Below, piece by piece: positions 51,581 through 61,048 of a stretch of 64,000 nucleotides of DNA (position 1 is the first letter of the stretch; every line of letters begins with the position of its first letter). Position numbers and translations under genes: made by a program. Below the pieces are notes generated by a model. The model searched no databases. It saw only the letters and a program-made list of their open reading frames with translations, and was not told the origin of the DNA. Origin of the DNA: Gammaproteobacteria bacterium (GTDB lineage Bacteria > Pseudomonadota > Gammaproteobacteria > Pseudomonadales > Azotimanducaceae); the NCBI GenBank assembly GCA_009845835.1, contig VXYV01000029.1, positions 1 to 64,000 of the forward strand. Direction: 5' to 3'.

Positions 51581-52578
51581 AGAACTTTCGCGCACTACGG
51601 GTACATCAAGACAAGTCGGGAAATTTTTATCGTCGAGTTGAAGAGCGGTCTGTAGACGAATTACCGCCAGGTGAACTACTCGTTCAAGTCCAGTACTCTT
51701 CTTTGAATTTCAAAGATGTTCTTTCAGCGACTGGAGCAAAGGGAGTCACTCGACATTATCCGCACACTCCAGGTATCGATATCGTAGGTACGGTAATTGA
51801 ATCTACGGGTAAGCGGATCCGTTGCGGTGAACAGGTCATTGCCACCGGGTTCAATATTGGGATGGATACCGACGGTGGGTTCGGGCAACTGGCACGCATT
51901 CCAGAGAATTGGGCTTTGTTGAAGCCCACGAAACTTGACACTTTGGATAGTATGGTATTAGGTACGGCTGGCTTGACGGCGGCGTTATCTATCTCTAAGC
52001 TAGAACAATTTGGCATGAAGCCAGATTTAGGACCCATACTAGTGACGGGTGCAACCGGTGGCGTTGGTTGTATCGCTACTGCACTTTTGAGTCAAATCGG
52101 GTATACAGTACATGTCGTTACCGGAAAACAACATCAGCATGATTTTCTGCGGTCTCTTGGTGCTAACGACATGCTATCGCGTGAAGATGCTTTGGAACGA
52201 ATTGACCGTCCATTACAGAAAGAACAATGGGGTGGTGTCGTCGATACCGTCGGTGGGGATACCCTGATGAATGCGATCAAAGGTCTGCGACGGGAGTGCA
52301 GTGCTACCACTTGTGGTCTGGTAAGCTCGCCGTTTTTTCGAGGGTCTGTTCTACCTTTCATTCTACGCCATGTAAATTTACTCGGAATCGATACGGCCGA
52401 GTTGGCATTGGCACAACGAGCGAACCTCTGGGGTCGACTAGCGAACGAATGGAAAGTTCAACATCTCGCTCGTATTCACACCGAAACATTTACTCTGCAG
52501 AATCTTGAAGCAGGAATAGCAAAAATTCTTTGTGGTGAAATGGTAGGGCGTGGAGTAGTCGACCTACAAAATTCGTGA
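51556..52578 (+). CDS. AcuI/YhdH-type NADPH-dependent acrylyl-CoA reductase-like oxidoreductase
   Basis: 340 residues, medium-chain alcohol dehydrogenase fold, zinc-free. NFKDVLSATGAKGVTRHYPHTPGIDIVG near the start and VTGATGGVGCIATALLSQIGY (cofactor loop) are typical of YhdH/AcuI. Members reduce acryloyl-CoA, which matters in DMSP breakdown, but many have unknown substrates. The only usable start is TTG at 51556, inside the end of sohB. An antiporter pseudogene begins two bases after the stop. Confidence 0.87.
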   Translation: MGSRSNTIENFRALRVHQDKSGNFYRRVEERSVDELPPGELLVQVQYSSLNFKDVLSATGAKGVTRHYPHTPGIDIVGTVIESTGKRIRCGEQVIATGFNIGMDTDGGFGQLARIPENWALLKPTKLDTLDSMVLGTAGLTAALSISKLEQFGMKPDLGPILVTGATGGVGCIATALLSQIGYTVHVVTGKQHQHDFLRSLGANDMLSREDALERIDRPLQKEQWGGVVDTVGGDTLMNAIKGLRRECSATTCGLVSSPFFRGSVLPFILRHVNLLGIDTAELALAQRANLWGRLANEWKVQHLARIHTETFTLQNLEAGIAKILCGEMVGRGVVDLQNS

Positions 52579-52579
52579 A

Positions 52580-52846
52580 GCAATTTAGCGCACAGGTAGT
52601 TTCGGTTTCAAAGCGATGGACTATTGAAATTGAAGACTTTGAGAAGAGACGATTAAGCAGCTTATTCACTCATTCGGCTAGCTGCGACATACAAGATTAG
52701 CAGTACGAATTTACTGTTTGGCGTTGTCGAAAGCCGGCTTCCAAGAAAAACTCCTTTCTTTCCCTGCCAATTTAATAGAAATCTAAACACAACTAGTTTC
52801 ACTACGACGATACCTATACCAAGAACACAAATTTGCCAATGAATTC
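52580..52846 (-). pseudogene. Decayed copy of the 3' end of the Kef-type antiporter gene
   Basis: This stretch aligns base by base with 53947-54255, the last 300 bases and stop region of the intact antiporter gene, in the same orientation. Shared runs include TTTCAAAGCGATGG, TTGAAATTGAAGACT and GGCTAGCTGC. It has lost about 35 bases between two ACGAT repeats (54017-54021 and 54052-54056 in the intact copy) and several single bases, so no frame survives. By eye about three quarters of bases match. Nothing of the first 900 bases of the gene is left. sodC lies between this remnant and the intact gene. Confidence 0.85.
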
Positions 52847-52926
52847 GTTGTGTCCTAACCCATAGTTGTCACAACTCATCCGTCAGACGAAGCTGTCGAA
52901 TAGAGGATACACTCCCTATAAACTGT

Positions 52927-52951
52927 CTATGACATCTACTAGATGTCATAG
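52927..52951 (-). terminator. Perfect 11-bp stem-loop after sodC
   Basis: CTATGACATCT and AGATGTCATAG separated by three bases, 11 bases beyond the sodC stop. No T-run follows, so termination is uncertain; it may protect the mRNA 3' end or bind a protein. Confidence 0.4.
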
Positions 52952-52962
52952 TGTTTCATTGT

Positions 52963-53619
52963 TTACTCGTCAGACAACTTTACAAGTTCGAAGATTCCAC
53001 ACGCTAATCGCGCGCCTCCCGCGCATCCGGCTTCCTCTCCACCCGGGCAATACGTATCTGGATCAACATGAATGATCAACGAAGCTCCATCGGTATCAAA
53101 AATGGATAACGGTCCTGGTGAAAGGGTGATACGAGATGTCATGGTTATTAACTCTCCGTCACCTGAATCATTCACTTCAATGTTTACGAGGTCTCCAGAA
53201 TGAAACGGGTGATTTCCATCCGGGTTGGTGTGCCCATGTGGACCAGGATCAAAGTGTCCGCCAGCATCGCTGCAAGGAGTACATGATCCTGTTTCATGAA
53301 TGTGTACTGCGTGCTTGCCAGCTTCCTCGGCAAGTCCTTCGACGCTTATATAAACGTCAACGAGTTTGACACCTTCTTCGGAATCCCTTTCTACAAGTTC
53401 TACCGCTCCTATTTGTATGCTTGGATCCTCACACATAGCAATGGGTGCTAGCGCTTCCCATGATGTTCTACTTGCTACAACTGACTCTTGATCACCATCT
53501 TGGGAATTGACGAAAAACGCGACAATACAAAGTAGAGCTACGAGAGCTCCTGCCGTTGAATACCAAATCCAATGCGATCGACTACGAACTTTGTTTGGAG
53601 AATCTTTTTTTAGGGTCAT
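52963..53619 (-). CDS. sodC: Cu/Zn superoxide dismutase, membrane-anchored
   Basis: Removes superoxide outside the cytoplasm. 218 residues from ATG 53619, chosen because a GAGG ribosome site lies just before it; an in-frame TTG seven codons upstream is less likely. One hydrophobic helix at about 20-38 serves as signal or anchor. Metal ligands fit H106 and H108 (VHIHE), H122 (GGHFDP), H128 or H130, H140, D143 (SGDL) and H184 (LIIHVDPD); the active-site Arg is in GGARLACG. An extra Cys pair (191, 199) sits in a loop near the active site. Flanked by an antiporter remnant on one side and the intact antiporter on the other. Confidence 0.95.
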   Translation of the reverse strand: MTLKKDSPNKVRSRSHWIWYSTAGALVALLCIVAFFVNSQDGDQESVVASRTSWEALAPIAMCEDPSIQIGAVELVERDSEEGVKLVDVYISVEGLAEEAGKHAVHIHETGSCTPCSDAGGHFDPGPHGHTNPDGNHPFHSGDLVNIEVNDSGDGELITMTSRITLSPGPLSIFDTDGASLIIHVDPDTYCPGGEEAGCAGGARLACGIFELVKLSDE

Positions 53620-53951
53620 ATAAAACCTCGTGAAAAACAATGAAGAACAAGAAACCTGCTCGTAGAGTTAATTGTAAGAGAAACAAAAAGTGCTGAAAAA
53701 ATTTGGATGAATCACCTGTTTTTTGGTGAGTGTATTCTGATCGGTTAATTAAATTTCAGCGGTTATTCGATCCAGGATTGACTAACTTTAATTCCTTTTT
53801 AAACGGTTCTCTAGTTTGCTCTACGTGAATTTTTTGGTCACTTACTTCCATTCACTTCTGAATATCGTTGAATCTCGAAGGAGGTATAGCGAAATTTTTT
53901 AAGGTGAATTAGTTGGCGTCGAGTCGTCAACCTCTAATACAGAGAGGCAAA
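53620..53951. other. Gap between sodC and the antiporter gene
   Basis: About 330 AT-rich bases with no gene. It should contain the sodC promoter (read leftwards) and the end of the antiporter transcript. A small hairpin TCACC/GGTGA with an 8-base T-rich loop is at 53712-53729. No OxyR, SoxR or Fur-type site was recognised. Confidence 0.4.
53912..53931 (-). terminator. Possible stem-loop after the antiporter gene
   Basis: GTTGGCG and CGTCAAC (one G-T pair) around a 6-base loop, some 20 bases beyond the antiporter stop. No proper T-run, so weak. Confidence 0.3.
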
Positions 53952-55124
53952 TTAGTGTACGCGTAATTCGGCTTTCAAAGCGATGGGATTTTTGAAATTG
54001 AAGACTACAAGATAAGACGATATCAGTAACGACAACACGGTTGCACCTAAAACGATTAAAGCAGCTTGTTCACTCATCTGGCTAGCTGCAACATATAAGA
54101 TTAACAATGCAAATTCACTGTTTTGACCTAGTCGAAAACCTGCTTCCCAGGAAAAACGTCTGTCTTCACCTTGCCATCCCAGCAGATATCGAAACACAAC
54201 CGGTTTCACGACGACGATAACTAATCCTAGCACACATACCTGCCAGGCAACTTCGAATAATAGTGCAGGGTTCACAGTCGTGCCGACATAAAAAAAGAAT
54301 AATACGAGAAAGAAATCCTGTAACGGTTCAAATATTTCTGCGATTGATTGTGAAACAGACGCACCGGTGTTAGCGAGTGCAACTCCGGCAATAAAGGCAC
54401 CGATCTCGAAACTAATTTCTACGGAGTGCGCGAGATAAGCTATTCCCATACACCAACCGATAAACAAAAGAAATACGTACTCATTCACAACATCAAACTT
54501 CTTTTGTAATGGCCAAAATATGAATTTCGCCACTAGCAATGAAACAACGATGATAAGTGGTGGAGCTCCAAAAATCACTAACCACGTATTCAACGACGTC
54601 TGGACCTCAAACGCCCCAAGACAAACCAATGCAATAACCGCGATCACATCTTGTAAGATTAATATCCCTAACATGACTTCGCCGATGTGTTCGTGATGGA
54701 GTGGAGTTCGTGGCAATAATTTGATTCCCACAACCGTACTCGAGAAAACCATCGCTAGAGCAGTAATTAAAGTTTCTCTTGAATCGAAACCGAAAAGAAC
54801 TCCCAGACCCATGCCCACAGCGAAAAATGTACCTGAACTAGCCAGCATCGTCAAGATCGACTGCTTGAACACACTTTTGATACGTTTAGTAGGCATGTCT
54901 AAACCTACGGTAAACAGCAAAAACACTATCCCAATGTGCCCTAGCTGTTCGATTGCACTCATTTCACCTATCCACCCTAAACCAAAAGGACCGATAACAC
55001 ACCCTAGAACCATATACACAATGGTTAGTGGTTGTCGAAGATACATGCCCACCGATGCTGTTATCGCAGTTAAACAAAAGATGAGCATCATTGTCGTGAG
55101 GAGTGGTTCGTGAATGGCTTCCAT
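53952..55124 (-). CDS. Kef-type (CPA2) cation:proton antiporter, no RCK domain
   Basis: About 390 residues from ATG 55124 (MEAIHEPLL), which lies at the right distance from the first membrane helix; the frame is open further up but overlaps the opposite gene. Twelve or so membrane segments. Motifs: GLGWIGEM, HIGIVFLLFTVGLDM, MVFSSTVVGIKLL, GAFIAGVALA and GFRLGQNSEFALL. Unlike E. coli KefB/KefC it ends right after the membrane part and lacks the C-terminal NAD-binding RCK domain. Ion not known; K+ or Na+ against H+ is likely. A damaged copy of its 3' end is at 52580-52846. Confidence 0.88.
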   Translation of the reverse strand: MEAIHEPLLTTMMLIFCLTAITASVGMYLRQPLTIVYMVLGCVIGPFGLGWIGEMSAIEQLGHIGIVFLLFTVGLDMPTKRIKSVFKQSILTMLASSGTFFAVGMGLGVLFGFDSRETLITALAMVFSSTVVGIKLLPRTPLHHEHIGEVMLGILILQDVIAVIALVCLGAFEVQTSLNTWLVIFGAPPLIIVVSLLVAKFIFWPLQKKFDVVNEYVFLLFIGWCMGIAYLAHSVEISFEIGAFIAGVALANTGASVSQSIAEIFEPLQDFFLVLFFFYVGTTVNPALLFEVAWQVCVLGLVIVVVKPVVFRYLLGWQGEDRRFSWEAGFRLGQNSEFALLILYVAASQMSEQAALIVLGATVLSLLISSYLVVFNFKNPIALKAELRVH

Positions 55125-55227
55125 TTGATTTAGTTTGTTTGAGTCAAATAGTGAATTAGATTTATTATTGTGAGATAGACTGACCTTTTTACTGTAGAAT
55201 AACCTAGTTACAACTAACAGAAATACA

Positions 55228-55677
55228 ATGAGAATTCCAGAACCTTTGTTTGCTGTGATCAACCCCGCGATGCGGTTGACCTTGCGTAGCCCGTTGCATT
55301 TTATGTTCAGCTATAACATCATGCTCATTCGCTATAGCGGTCGTAAAACTGGGAAACATTATGAGATTCCAGTCAGATATATTGAAGACAAAGGGGTGGT
55401 TAAATGCTTTACCGATAAGCGGTCAGGTTGGTGGCCAAATTTACGTGATAACGACAATGTTGAACTGTTGCTTCGAGGTAAGAGTACTCCCTGCCATACC
55501 TCGATCGTGATCGATGAACCCGAGCGTTTAGAACAGGAACTCAAAAGCTACCTCAACAAAATGCCGGCAGATGCAGTGTACCACGATGTTCGTTTGGATC
55601 ACGATCGCAAACCATGTGCTGAAGATCTCGCTAACAGTGCCCTGAGTACAGTCATGGTTATTGCCACGCGTTTATGA
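55228..55677 (+). CDS. Deazaflavin-dependent nitroreductase-like protein
   Basis: 149 residues of the split beta-barrel flavin/F420-binding type (Ddn-like). The core IRYSGRKTGKHYEIPVRYIEDKG and the WWPNLRDNDNVELLLRGKS stretch match the usual pattern of this family. ATG at 55228. Read divergently from the antiporter across about 100 bases, and converging on metH with 12 bases between stops. F420 use in this lineage is not known, so the cofactor may be another flavin; substrate unknown. Confidence 0.75.
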   Translation: MRIPEPLFAVINPAMRLTLRSPLHFMFSYNIMLIRYSGRKTGKHYEIPVRYIEDKGVVKCFTDKRSGWWPNLRDNDNVELLLRGKSTPCHTSIVIDEPERLEQELKSYLNKMPADAVYHDVRLDHDRKPCAEDLANSALSTVMVIATRL

Positions 55678-55689
55678 ACTTACGATATT

Positions 55690-58600
55690 TCATCGTATTG
55701 CAAAGCTTAACCATTGAACCACTTCATCTAAGTCAGTGTTGCGTCGCTGCGCGTAGTCTTCAAGTTGATCGCTTTGTACGTCACGGATGGAAAAATACTT
55801 ACTTTGCGGGTGTGAGAAATACCATCCAGCGATTGTTGAGGGGGGACTCATCGCATAGTTTTCAGTAAGGGTCGCATCCGTCTTCGTTGTTGCGTCAAGT
55901 AATGTAAACAATGTGGCTTTCTCGACATGATCTGGACAAGCAGGGTATCCTGGCGCAGGTCGGATTCCTTCGTATTTTTCATTAATGAGTTCAACATTCG
56001 AATAACTTTCATCTGGTGCATATCCCCAGTGCTTGGTTCGGACCTCACGATGCAAGTACTCAGCGAATGATTCTACCAAACGATCCATTAGTGATTTAAT
56101 CATGATTTGTTTGTAATCATCTTCGAATTTTTCCAGTGAGTCGTAATTTACCGAGACTACAAACCCACCAACGTAGTCTTGGATTGGGTGAGGTGCAACA
56201 AAGTCACTTAAACAAAGATTAAATTGCTCAAGTGCATGCTGTTGTCGTAGATGGTATGACGTACACCGTAATTCGGTTCTTGCTTCATCGCGCCAAATCT
56301 CAATATCGTCGTCAGCGCTATTGGCGGGCCAAAACCCCAAGACTCCGGAAATTGTCAAAGCAGGATCATTTTTAAGAATTGCAAGTTGATCGTGTGCGTC
56401 CTCATATAGAGAATGTGCCTGTTTGCCAATGATTGTATCCTCAAAAATTTTCGGATATTTCCCGACTAACGACCATGATTGGAAAAATGGAGTCCAATCG
56501 ATGGTATGAATTAGATCAGATACCGTTGGTACTTGGCAATCAATGATGCCTAACCGTTTAGGGCACGGTGGTCGATAAGTTTCCCAATTAAACTCAAATC
56601 TATTTTCGCGTGCTTGACTGATTGTTCTAGCCGGTCTTGCAGTGGTTTGTGCACGACGCTGGCGAACAACTTCATACTCTTCTTGAATTTGTTTCGCAAA
56701 CCGTGCTTTTTCGTTACGTGATAATAAAGAGGACATGACACCAACGCTTCGCGAAGCATCCGGAACATATACTACTGGTCCCGAATAAGCGGGAGCGATT
56801 TTGACAGCTGTGTGTGCTTTGGAAGTGGTAGCACCACCAATCAGTAGTGGGATGGTAAAATTCCGTCTTTCCATTTCACTAGCGACGTTTACCATTTCGT
56901 TGAGCGATGGGGTAATCAAGCCCGATAGTCCAATAATGTCAGCGTGTTCTCTAATTGCGGTATCAAGGATTTTTTCAGCTGGCACCATCACACCTAAGTC
57001 GATTACTCGATAGTTATTGCACTGCAATACTACTCCGACAATATTTTTACCAATGTCATGCACATCTCCTTTTACGGTTGCTATGACGATTGTGCCTTTT
57101 GTTTGGAGATCACCGGCGCTTTGTTTTTCGGCTTCTATGAATGGAACTAAGTGAGCAACCGACAACTTCATTACACGCGCGCTCTTAACGACTTGTGGGA
57201 GGAACATTTTGCCAGCACCAAACAAATCACCGACGATGTCCATACCATCCATGAGCGGTCCTTCAATGACATCAATCGCATTAACGCATGCTTGCCGCGC
57301 TTCCTCTGTATCTTCTACGATGAATTTTGCAATTCCTTGAACTAGAGCATGTTTCAGTCGTTCCTCAACGGCGTTACTTCGCCATTGCGGTGAATCTTCG
57401 TCTTTGGAATCGCGGCATGAAGATATTTCTTGTGCGAGTTGGAGGAGATCTTCGCTAGCTGCAAAATCCTTGTTCAGAACAACCGCTTCAACCACATCGC
57501 GTAGGTCAGTTGGAATGTCTTCGTAAACGGTAAGTTGTCCGGGGTTAACAATCCCCATGGAAAGTCCAGACCCGATTGCATGGTATAAGAAAACACTATG
57601 AATAGTTTCGCGAATGGTGTCATTCCCTCTAAATGAAAATGACACATTACTGATACCTCCCGAAGTGAAGCACGAGGGCAAGTTGTTGTGTACCCATTCG
57701 CAGGCTTTAATGAAATCAATTCCGTAGGAATTATGCTCTGCTAGCCCGGTAGCAATAGCAAACACGTTCGGGTCAAAAATTATGTCGTTCGGAGGATAGA
57801 GAACCTCATTCACTAGGAGATCGTACGCGCGTTCAATGATGGCGATTTTGCGCTCCAGAGTATCGGCTTGGCCGGCTTCGTCGAATGCCATTACGATCAC
57901 AGCTGTCCCAAACTGTCGACAAATTTTCGCTTTGTTTACGAACGCCTCTTCACCATCTTTGAGTGAAATTGAATTAACGACGCATTTACCTTGAACGCAC
58001 TCGAGCCCAGCTTGAATAACTGCCCAATCACTAGAATCGATCATGATTGGCACTTTACAGACGTCCGGTTCCACCGCTACGATGTCAAGAAATTTGCGCA
58101 TTTGTGCCACACCGTCGATTAACCCATCGTCCATGTTAATATCAATCATTTGTGCACCGTTTTGGACTTGACCGATAGCTAATTCAAGCGCACTGTCGAA
58201 ATCATTGTTCAAGATACATTTCTTAAATTTCGAAGAACCCGAGACGTTAGTACGTTCACCTACGTTCACGAACAACGAGTTTTGATCCACTTCTAACGGT
58301 TCTAAGCCAGCTAAACGAAGAGTGTTTTTGGCAGGCTTAAACGACCGTACAGGTTTTCCTTGAATGCGATCGTGTATGGCTCGGATGTGTTCTGGAGTAG
58401 TACCACAACATCCACCGACGAGATTCAGTAAACCATCATCCACCATTTCTCCGAGTATTGCTGCCATTTGCTCTGGTGTGTCCTCATATTCACCAAACTC
58501 GTTTGGTAAGCCAGCGTTTGGATGGACGCTAGTAAAAGTCGTTGCAATTCGAGATAATTCCGAGACATGCGGTCTTAGCGCTTCTGAGCCCAGCGCACAA

Positions 58601-59319
58601 TTGAGTCCGATGATTAATGGTTGACCGTGCTCGACTGAGTACCAGAATGCTGTACAGGTTTGTCCAGAAAGGGTTCTACCGCTCGCATCTGTGATCGTAC
58701 CGGAAATCATGATGGGTTTTTGAATGTTGACCTTAACCATAACCTCATTCACGGCAAAAATCGCTGCTTTGGCATTGAGCGTGTCGAACACTGTTTCGAT
58801 CATGATTAGGTCGACACCGCCTTTTAGTAAAGCACGAGTCGAAACTGCATAAGCCGTGACTAAATCGCGGAATCGAATGTTGCGTTTGGAAGGGTCATTC
58901 ACATCGGGCGAAAGACTAGCTGATCGAGTTGTTGGGCCTAGTACACCAGCAACAAAGCGTGGCCTTTCAGCCGTGGAAAACCGCTGAGTTATCTCTTTTG
59001 CGATTCTTGCTGATTCGAAATTGAGTTCATAGACTAATTCTTCTAAGCCATAGTCAGCTTGTGAAATACAATTAGCAGAAAAGGTATTGGTTTCGACAAT
59101 ATCAGAACCCGCAGCTAAAAACTGACTGTGAATTTCTTGCACAAGGTCAGATTGAGTAAGCGAAAGGATGTCCCCATTACCTTTTAAATCAACAGTATGA
59201 TTCTTGAATCTCGAACCACGAAAGTCTTCTTCGGATAGTCCGTATCGTTGTTGCATGGTACCGGTGGCACCGTCGAGTAGCAATACTCGCTCGCTCAACA
59301 ATTTTTTCAGTGAAACCAT
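55690..59319 (-). CDS. metH: Cobalamin-dependent methionine synthase MetH
   Basis: Transfers methyl from methyl-THF to homocysteine through B12. 1209 residues with all four modules: homocysteine domain with the zinc pair in [10 protein letters not shown], pterin domain ([16 protein letters not shown]), B12 domain with its lower ligand in [19 protein letters not shown], and the AdoMet reactivation domain ([12 protein letters not shown]). ATG at 59319. The 128-base gap to nfuA is too short for a full cobalamin riboswitch and I saw no B12-box. Confidence 0.98.
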   Translation of the reverse strand: MVSLKKLLSERVLLLDGATGTMQQRYGLSEEDFRGSRFKNHTVDLKGNGDILSLTQSDLVQEIHSQFLAAGSDIVETNTFSANCISQADYGLEELVYELNFESARIAKEITQRFSTAERPRFVAGVLGPTTRSASLSPDVNDPSKRNIRFRDLVTAYAVSTRALLKGGVDLIMIETVFDTLNAKAAIFAVNEVMVKVNIQKPIMISGTITDASGRTLSGQTCTAFWYSVEHGQPLIIGLNCALGSEALRPHVSELSRIATTFTSVHPNAGLPNEFGEYEDTPEQMAAILGEMVDDGLLNLVGGCCGTTPEHIRAIHDRIQGKPVRSFKPAKNTLRLAGLEPLEVDQNSLFVNVGERTNVSGSSKFKKCILNNDFDSALELAIGQVQNGAQMIDINMDDGLIDGVAQMRKFLDIVAVEPDVCKVPIMIDSSDWAVIQAGLECVQGKCVVNSISLKDGEEAFVNKAKICRQFGTAVIVMAFDEAGQADTLERKIAIIERAYDLLVNEVLYPPNDIIFDPNVFAIATGLAEHNSYGIDFIKACEWVHNNLPSCFTSGGISNVSFSFRGNDTIRETIHSVFLYHAIGSGLSMGIVNPGQLTVYEDIPTDLRDVVEAVVLNKDFAASEDLLQLAQEISSCRDSKDEDSPQWRSNAVEERLKHALVQGIAKFIVEDTEEARQACVNAIDVIEGPLMDGMDIVGDLFGAGKMFLPQVVKSARVMKLSVAHLVPFIEAEKQSAGDLQTKGTIVIATVKGDVHDIGKNIVGVVLQCNNYRVIDLGVMVPAEKILDTAIREHADIIGLSGLITPSLNEMVNVASEMERRNFTIPLLIGGATTSKAHTAVKIAPAYSGPVVYVPDASRSVGVMSSLLSRNEKARFAKQIQEEYEVVRQRRAQTTARPARTISQARENRFEFNWETYRPPCPKRLGIIDCQVPTVSDLIHTIDWTPFFQSWSLVGKYPKIFEDTIIGKQAHSLYEDAHDQLAILKNDPALTISGVLGFWPANSADDDIEIWRDEARTELRCTSYHLRQQHALEQFNLCLSDFVAPHPIQDYVGGFVVSVNYDSLEKFEDDYKQIMIKSLMDRLVESFAEYLHREVRTKHWGYAPDESYSNVELINEKYEGIRPAPGYPACPDHVEKATLFTLLDATTKTDATLTENYAMSPPSTIAGWYFSHPQSKYFSIRDVQSDQLEDYAQRRNTDLDEVVQWLSFAIR

Positions 59320-59447
59320 TTAAAAGTTGTCTCTCGTAGGGAGTTAAACCGTACCAGATGAGTCATACTCAAACGGACTTGGATCTCTTACGGGTAAAAT
59401 TAGAGGTAATTGAATCAATTTGACAGGCTAATTGGTTAAGACTCGAC

Positions 59448-60032
59448 ATGGATCAAATTGTTAACATTTCGACAGCTGCACAAGAATATCTCGTTCAATT
59501 ACTTGCTAAGGAAGATCCGGGTTGTGGGATACGAATTTTCGTCGCGGAACCGGGTACGCCGCGGGCAGAAACTTGTATAGCCTACTGTCGAAAAGGAGAA
59601 GAACATCCAGGTGATCAACCTCACGAGTACAACGGATTCACTGTTTGGTACGACGAAAGAAGTATACCATTCCTCGAAAATGCAGAAGTGGATTTTCGTG
59701 AAGATCGAATGGGTGGACAGATAACAGTCAAAGCCCCGAACTCACGAGTACCCCAAGTTGGACCAGATGCACCAATAGAAGATCGAGTCAATTATGTCCT
59801 CTATAGCGAGATTAATCCTGCACTAGCCAGCCATGGTGGCATGGTGTCTTTGATGGAAGTGACAAAAGATAACGTTGCCGTATTGATGTTCGGTGGGGGA
59901 TGTCAAGGATGTGCTGCGATAGACATAACCTTGAAACAAGGTGTTGAAACCACCTTGCGCGATCGAATACCTGAACTGAAAGGAATTCAAGATGCGACAG
60001 ATCATTCTTATACCGCTAACGCATACTACTAA
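59448..60032 (+). CDS. nfuA: Fe-S biogenesis protein NfuA
   Basis: Carrier that delivers [4Fe-4S] clusters to target enzymes. 194 residues: an N-terminal degenerate A-type domain (about 1-100) and a C-terminal Nfu domain with Cys152 and Cys155 in [18 protein letters not shown] at 59448, divergent from metH. Confidence 0.96.
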   Translation: MDQIVNISTAAQEYLVQLLAKEDPGCGIRIFVAEPGTPRAETCIAYCRKGEEHPGDQPHEYNGFTVWYDERSIPFLENAEVDFREDRMGGQITVKAPNSRVPQVGPDAPIEDRVNYVLYSEINPALASHGGMVSLMEVTKDNVAVLMFGGGCQGCAAIDITLKQGVETTLRDRIPELKGIQDATDHSYTANAYY

Positions 60033-60064
60033 TTAACATTTGGGCTGAAGCAGATCGACTTCGT

Positions 60065-60625
60065 ATGACACACTTTCGACACCTTTTGTTTTCGACTTTT
60101 TTTACTTGTGTCGCTTGGATCACTGTTGGCGAGGAGGACGCACCAATTGTTCAAGACTCTACCGAGATTGTGAAAACATTTTCTGTAAAAAATCTCCCAC
60201 TATTTGCAATTCCAGCAACAGCCAGTTTAATTCCAGGTACCTACAGCATGGACGGCATCACGTTGATCATCGAAAAGATTGAGGAAAATATTAAGCTCAA
60301 AGCATTTTTAGAGAACGAGGAAACGGTAGAACAATGGATATCTGATACCGATCCTTATGCGAGGTTTGTGTTCAACCCAGAAAAAAAAGATTTTGAACGA
60401 CTCACGAATTCTATCCGTATTGAACTAGAAGACTACGACAAATTAGATGAGTTAGTCGAAGATACCGAGGCTGAGAGCGGAAGAGCATTCCCTCAACTTG
60501 GGTATGCGATCATTCAATTACCCGAAACCGTTCATCCCGTCGAATACATCGAGAAGATACAGACACGTGAAGGAGTTCAATCGGTAACTGTAGAGGTCGA
60601 AAAACCTAGAAAGTTTCCGCTTTGA
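60065..60625 (+). CDS. Small exported protein with subtilase-propeptide-like end
   Basis: 186 residues, not recognised as a named family. An N-terminal signal peptide covers about 1-22. The middle is acidic. The last 40 residues (GYAIIQLPETVHPVEYIEKI, then EGVQSVTVEVEKP) follow the pattern of propeptides in S8 proteases, where such a segment comes just before the catalytic domain; here the protein stops instead and no protease follows. It could be a free-standing inhibitor or chaperone, a trimmed protease, or unrelated. 32 bases after nfuA, so possibly cotranscribed. Confidence 0.6.
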   Translation: MTHFRHLLFSTFFTCVAWITVGEEDAPIVQDSTEIVKTFSVKNLPLFAIPATASLIPGTYSMDGITLIIEKIEENIKLKAFLENEETVEQWISDTDPYARFVFNPEKKDFERLTNSIRIELEDYDKLDELVEDTEAESGRAFPQLGYAIIQLPETVHPVEYIEKIQTREGVQSVTVEVEKPRKFPL

Positions 60626-61045
60626 ACCAGATAATAAACCGAACACCAAAGTTTATTGATTAGATCTTGGTTGTTAAACTCATCCGAAATTAAGATTAAT
60701 CCTGAAACCTTTCTATTGACAACAAACAAGTAGTGTCAATAGTTCTGAACTGTAAGACAAAACTGCACTTTCAGAGTCTCTGGAATTGCAGTCTGCAAAC
60801 AAATCTTCGTGCAAACTATGAGCGATTAACTAGAAATCATAGGAATCGATTGTTTTCCAATGGTGACTATTTACTTACTGTTACAGGTCACATTAGATCA
60901 AATCTCTTTACCTATCGGTAGTCTGGCTTCGATATTTTGACGCAATACACACCCTAAACAGAGGAAATTGGTCAAATTGAACTTTGCTTAGTGTAATACG
61001 AACTATTAAACAACTAGTTCAAGAAGATATAGTGTTTGAAAGACA
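60626..61045. other. Gap between the exported protein gene and the porin-like gene
   Basis: About 420 AT-rich bases with no gene I would defend. It contains a perfect 9-bp inverted repeat, CTATTGACA (60713-60721) and TGTCAATAG (60734-60742), 12 bases apart, about 90 bases beyond the preceding stop. No T-run follows. Confidence 0.45.
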
Positions 61046-61048
61046 CTA
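61030..61048 (-). terminator. Possible terminator of the porin-like gene
   Basis: TAGTGT and ACACTA around a 7-base loop, overlapping the stop codon of the porin-like gene and followed on the minus strand by TATCTTCTT. Weak. Confidence 0.35.

Noticed and set aside
52866..53369. Plus-strand frames over sodC
   Set aside because: They overlap a sodC frame with all metal ligands on the other strand.
59320..59447. Cobalamin or SAM riboswitch before metH
   Set aside because: The gap is only 128 bases, shared with the nfuA promoter, and no B12-box or SAM-riboswitch core was seen.
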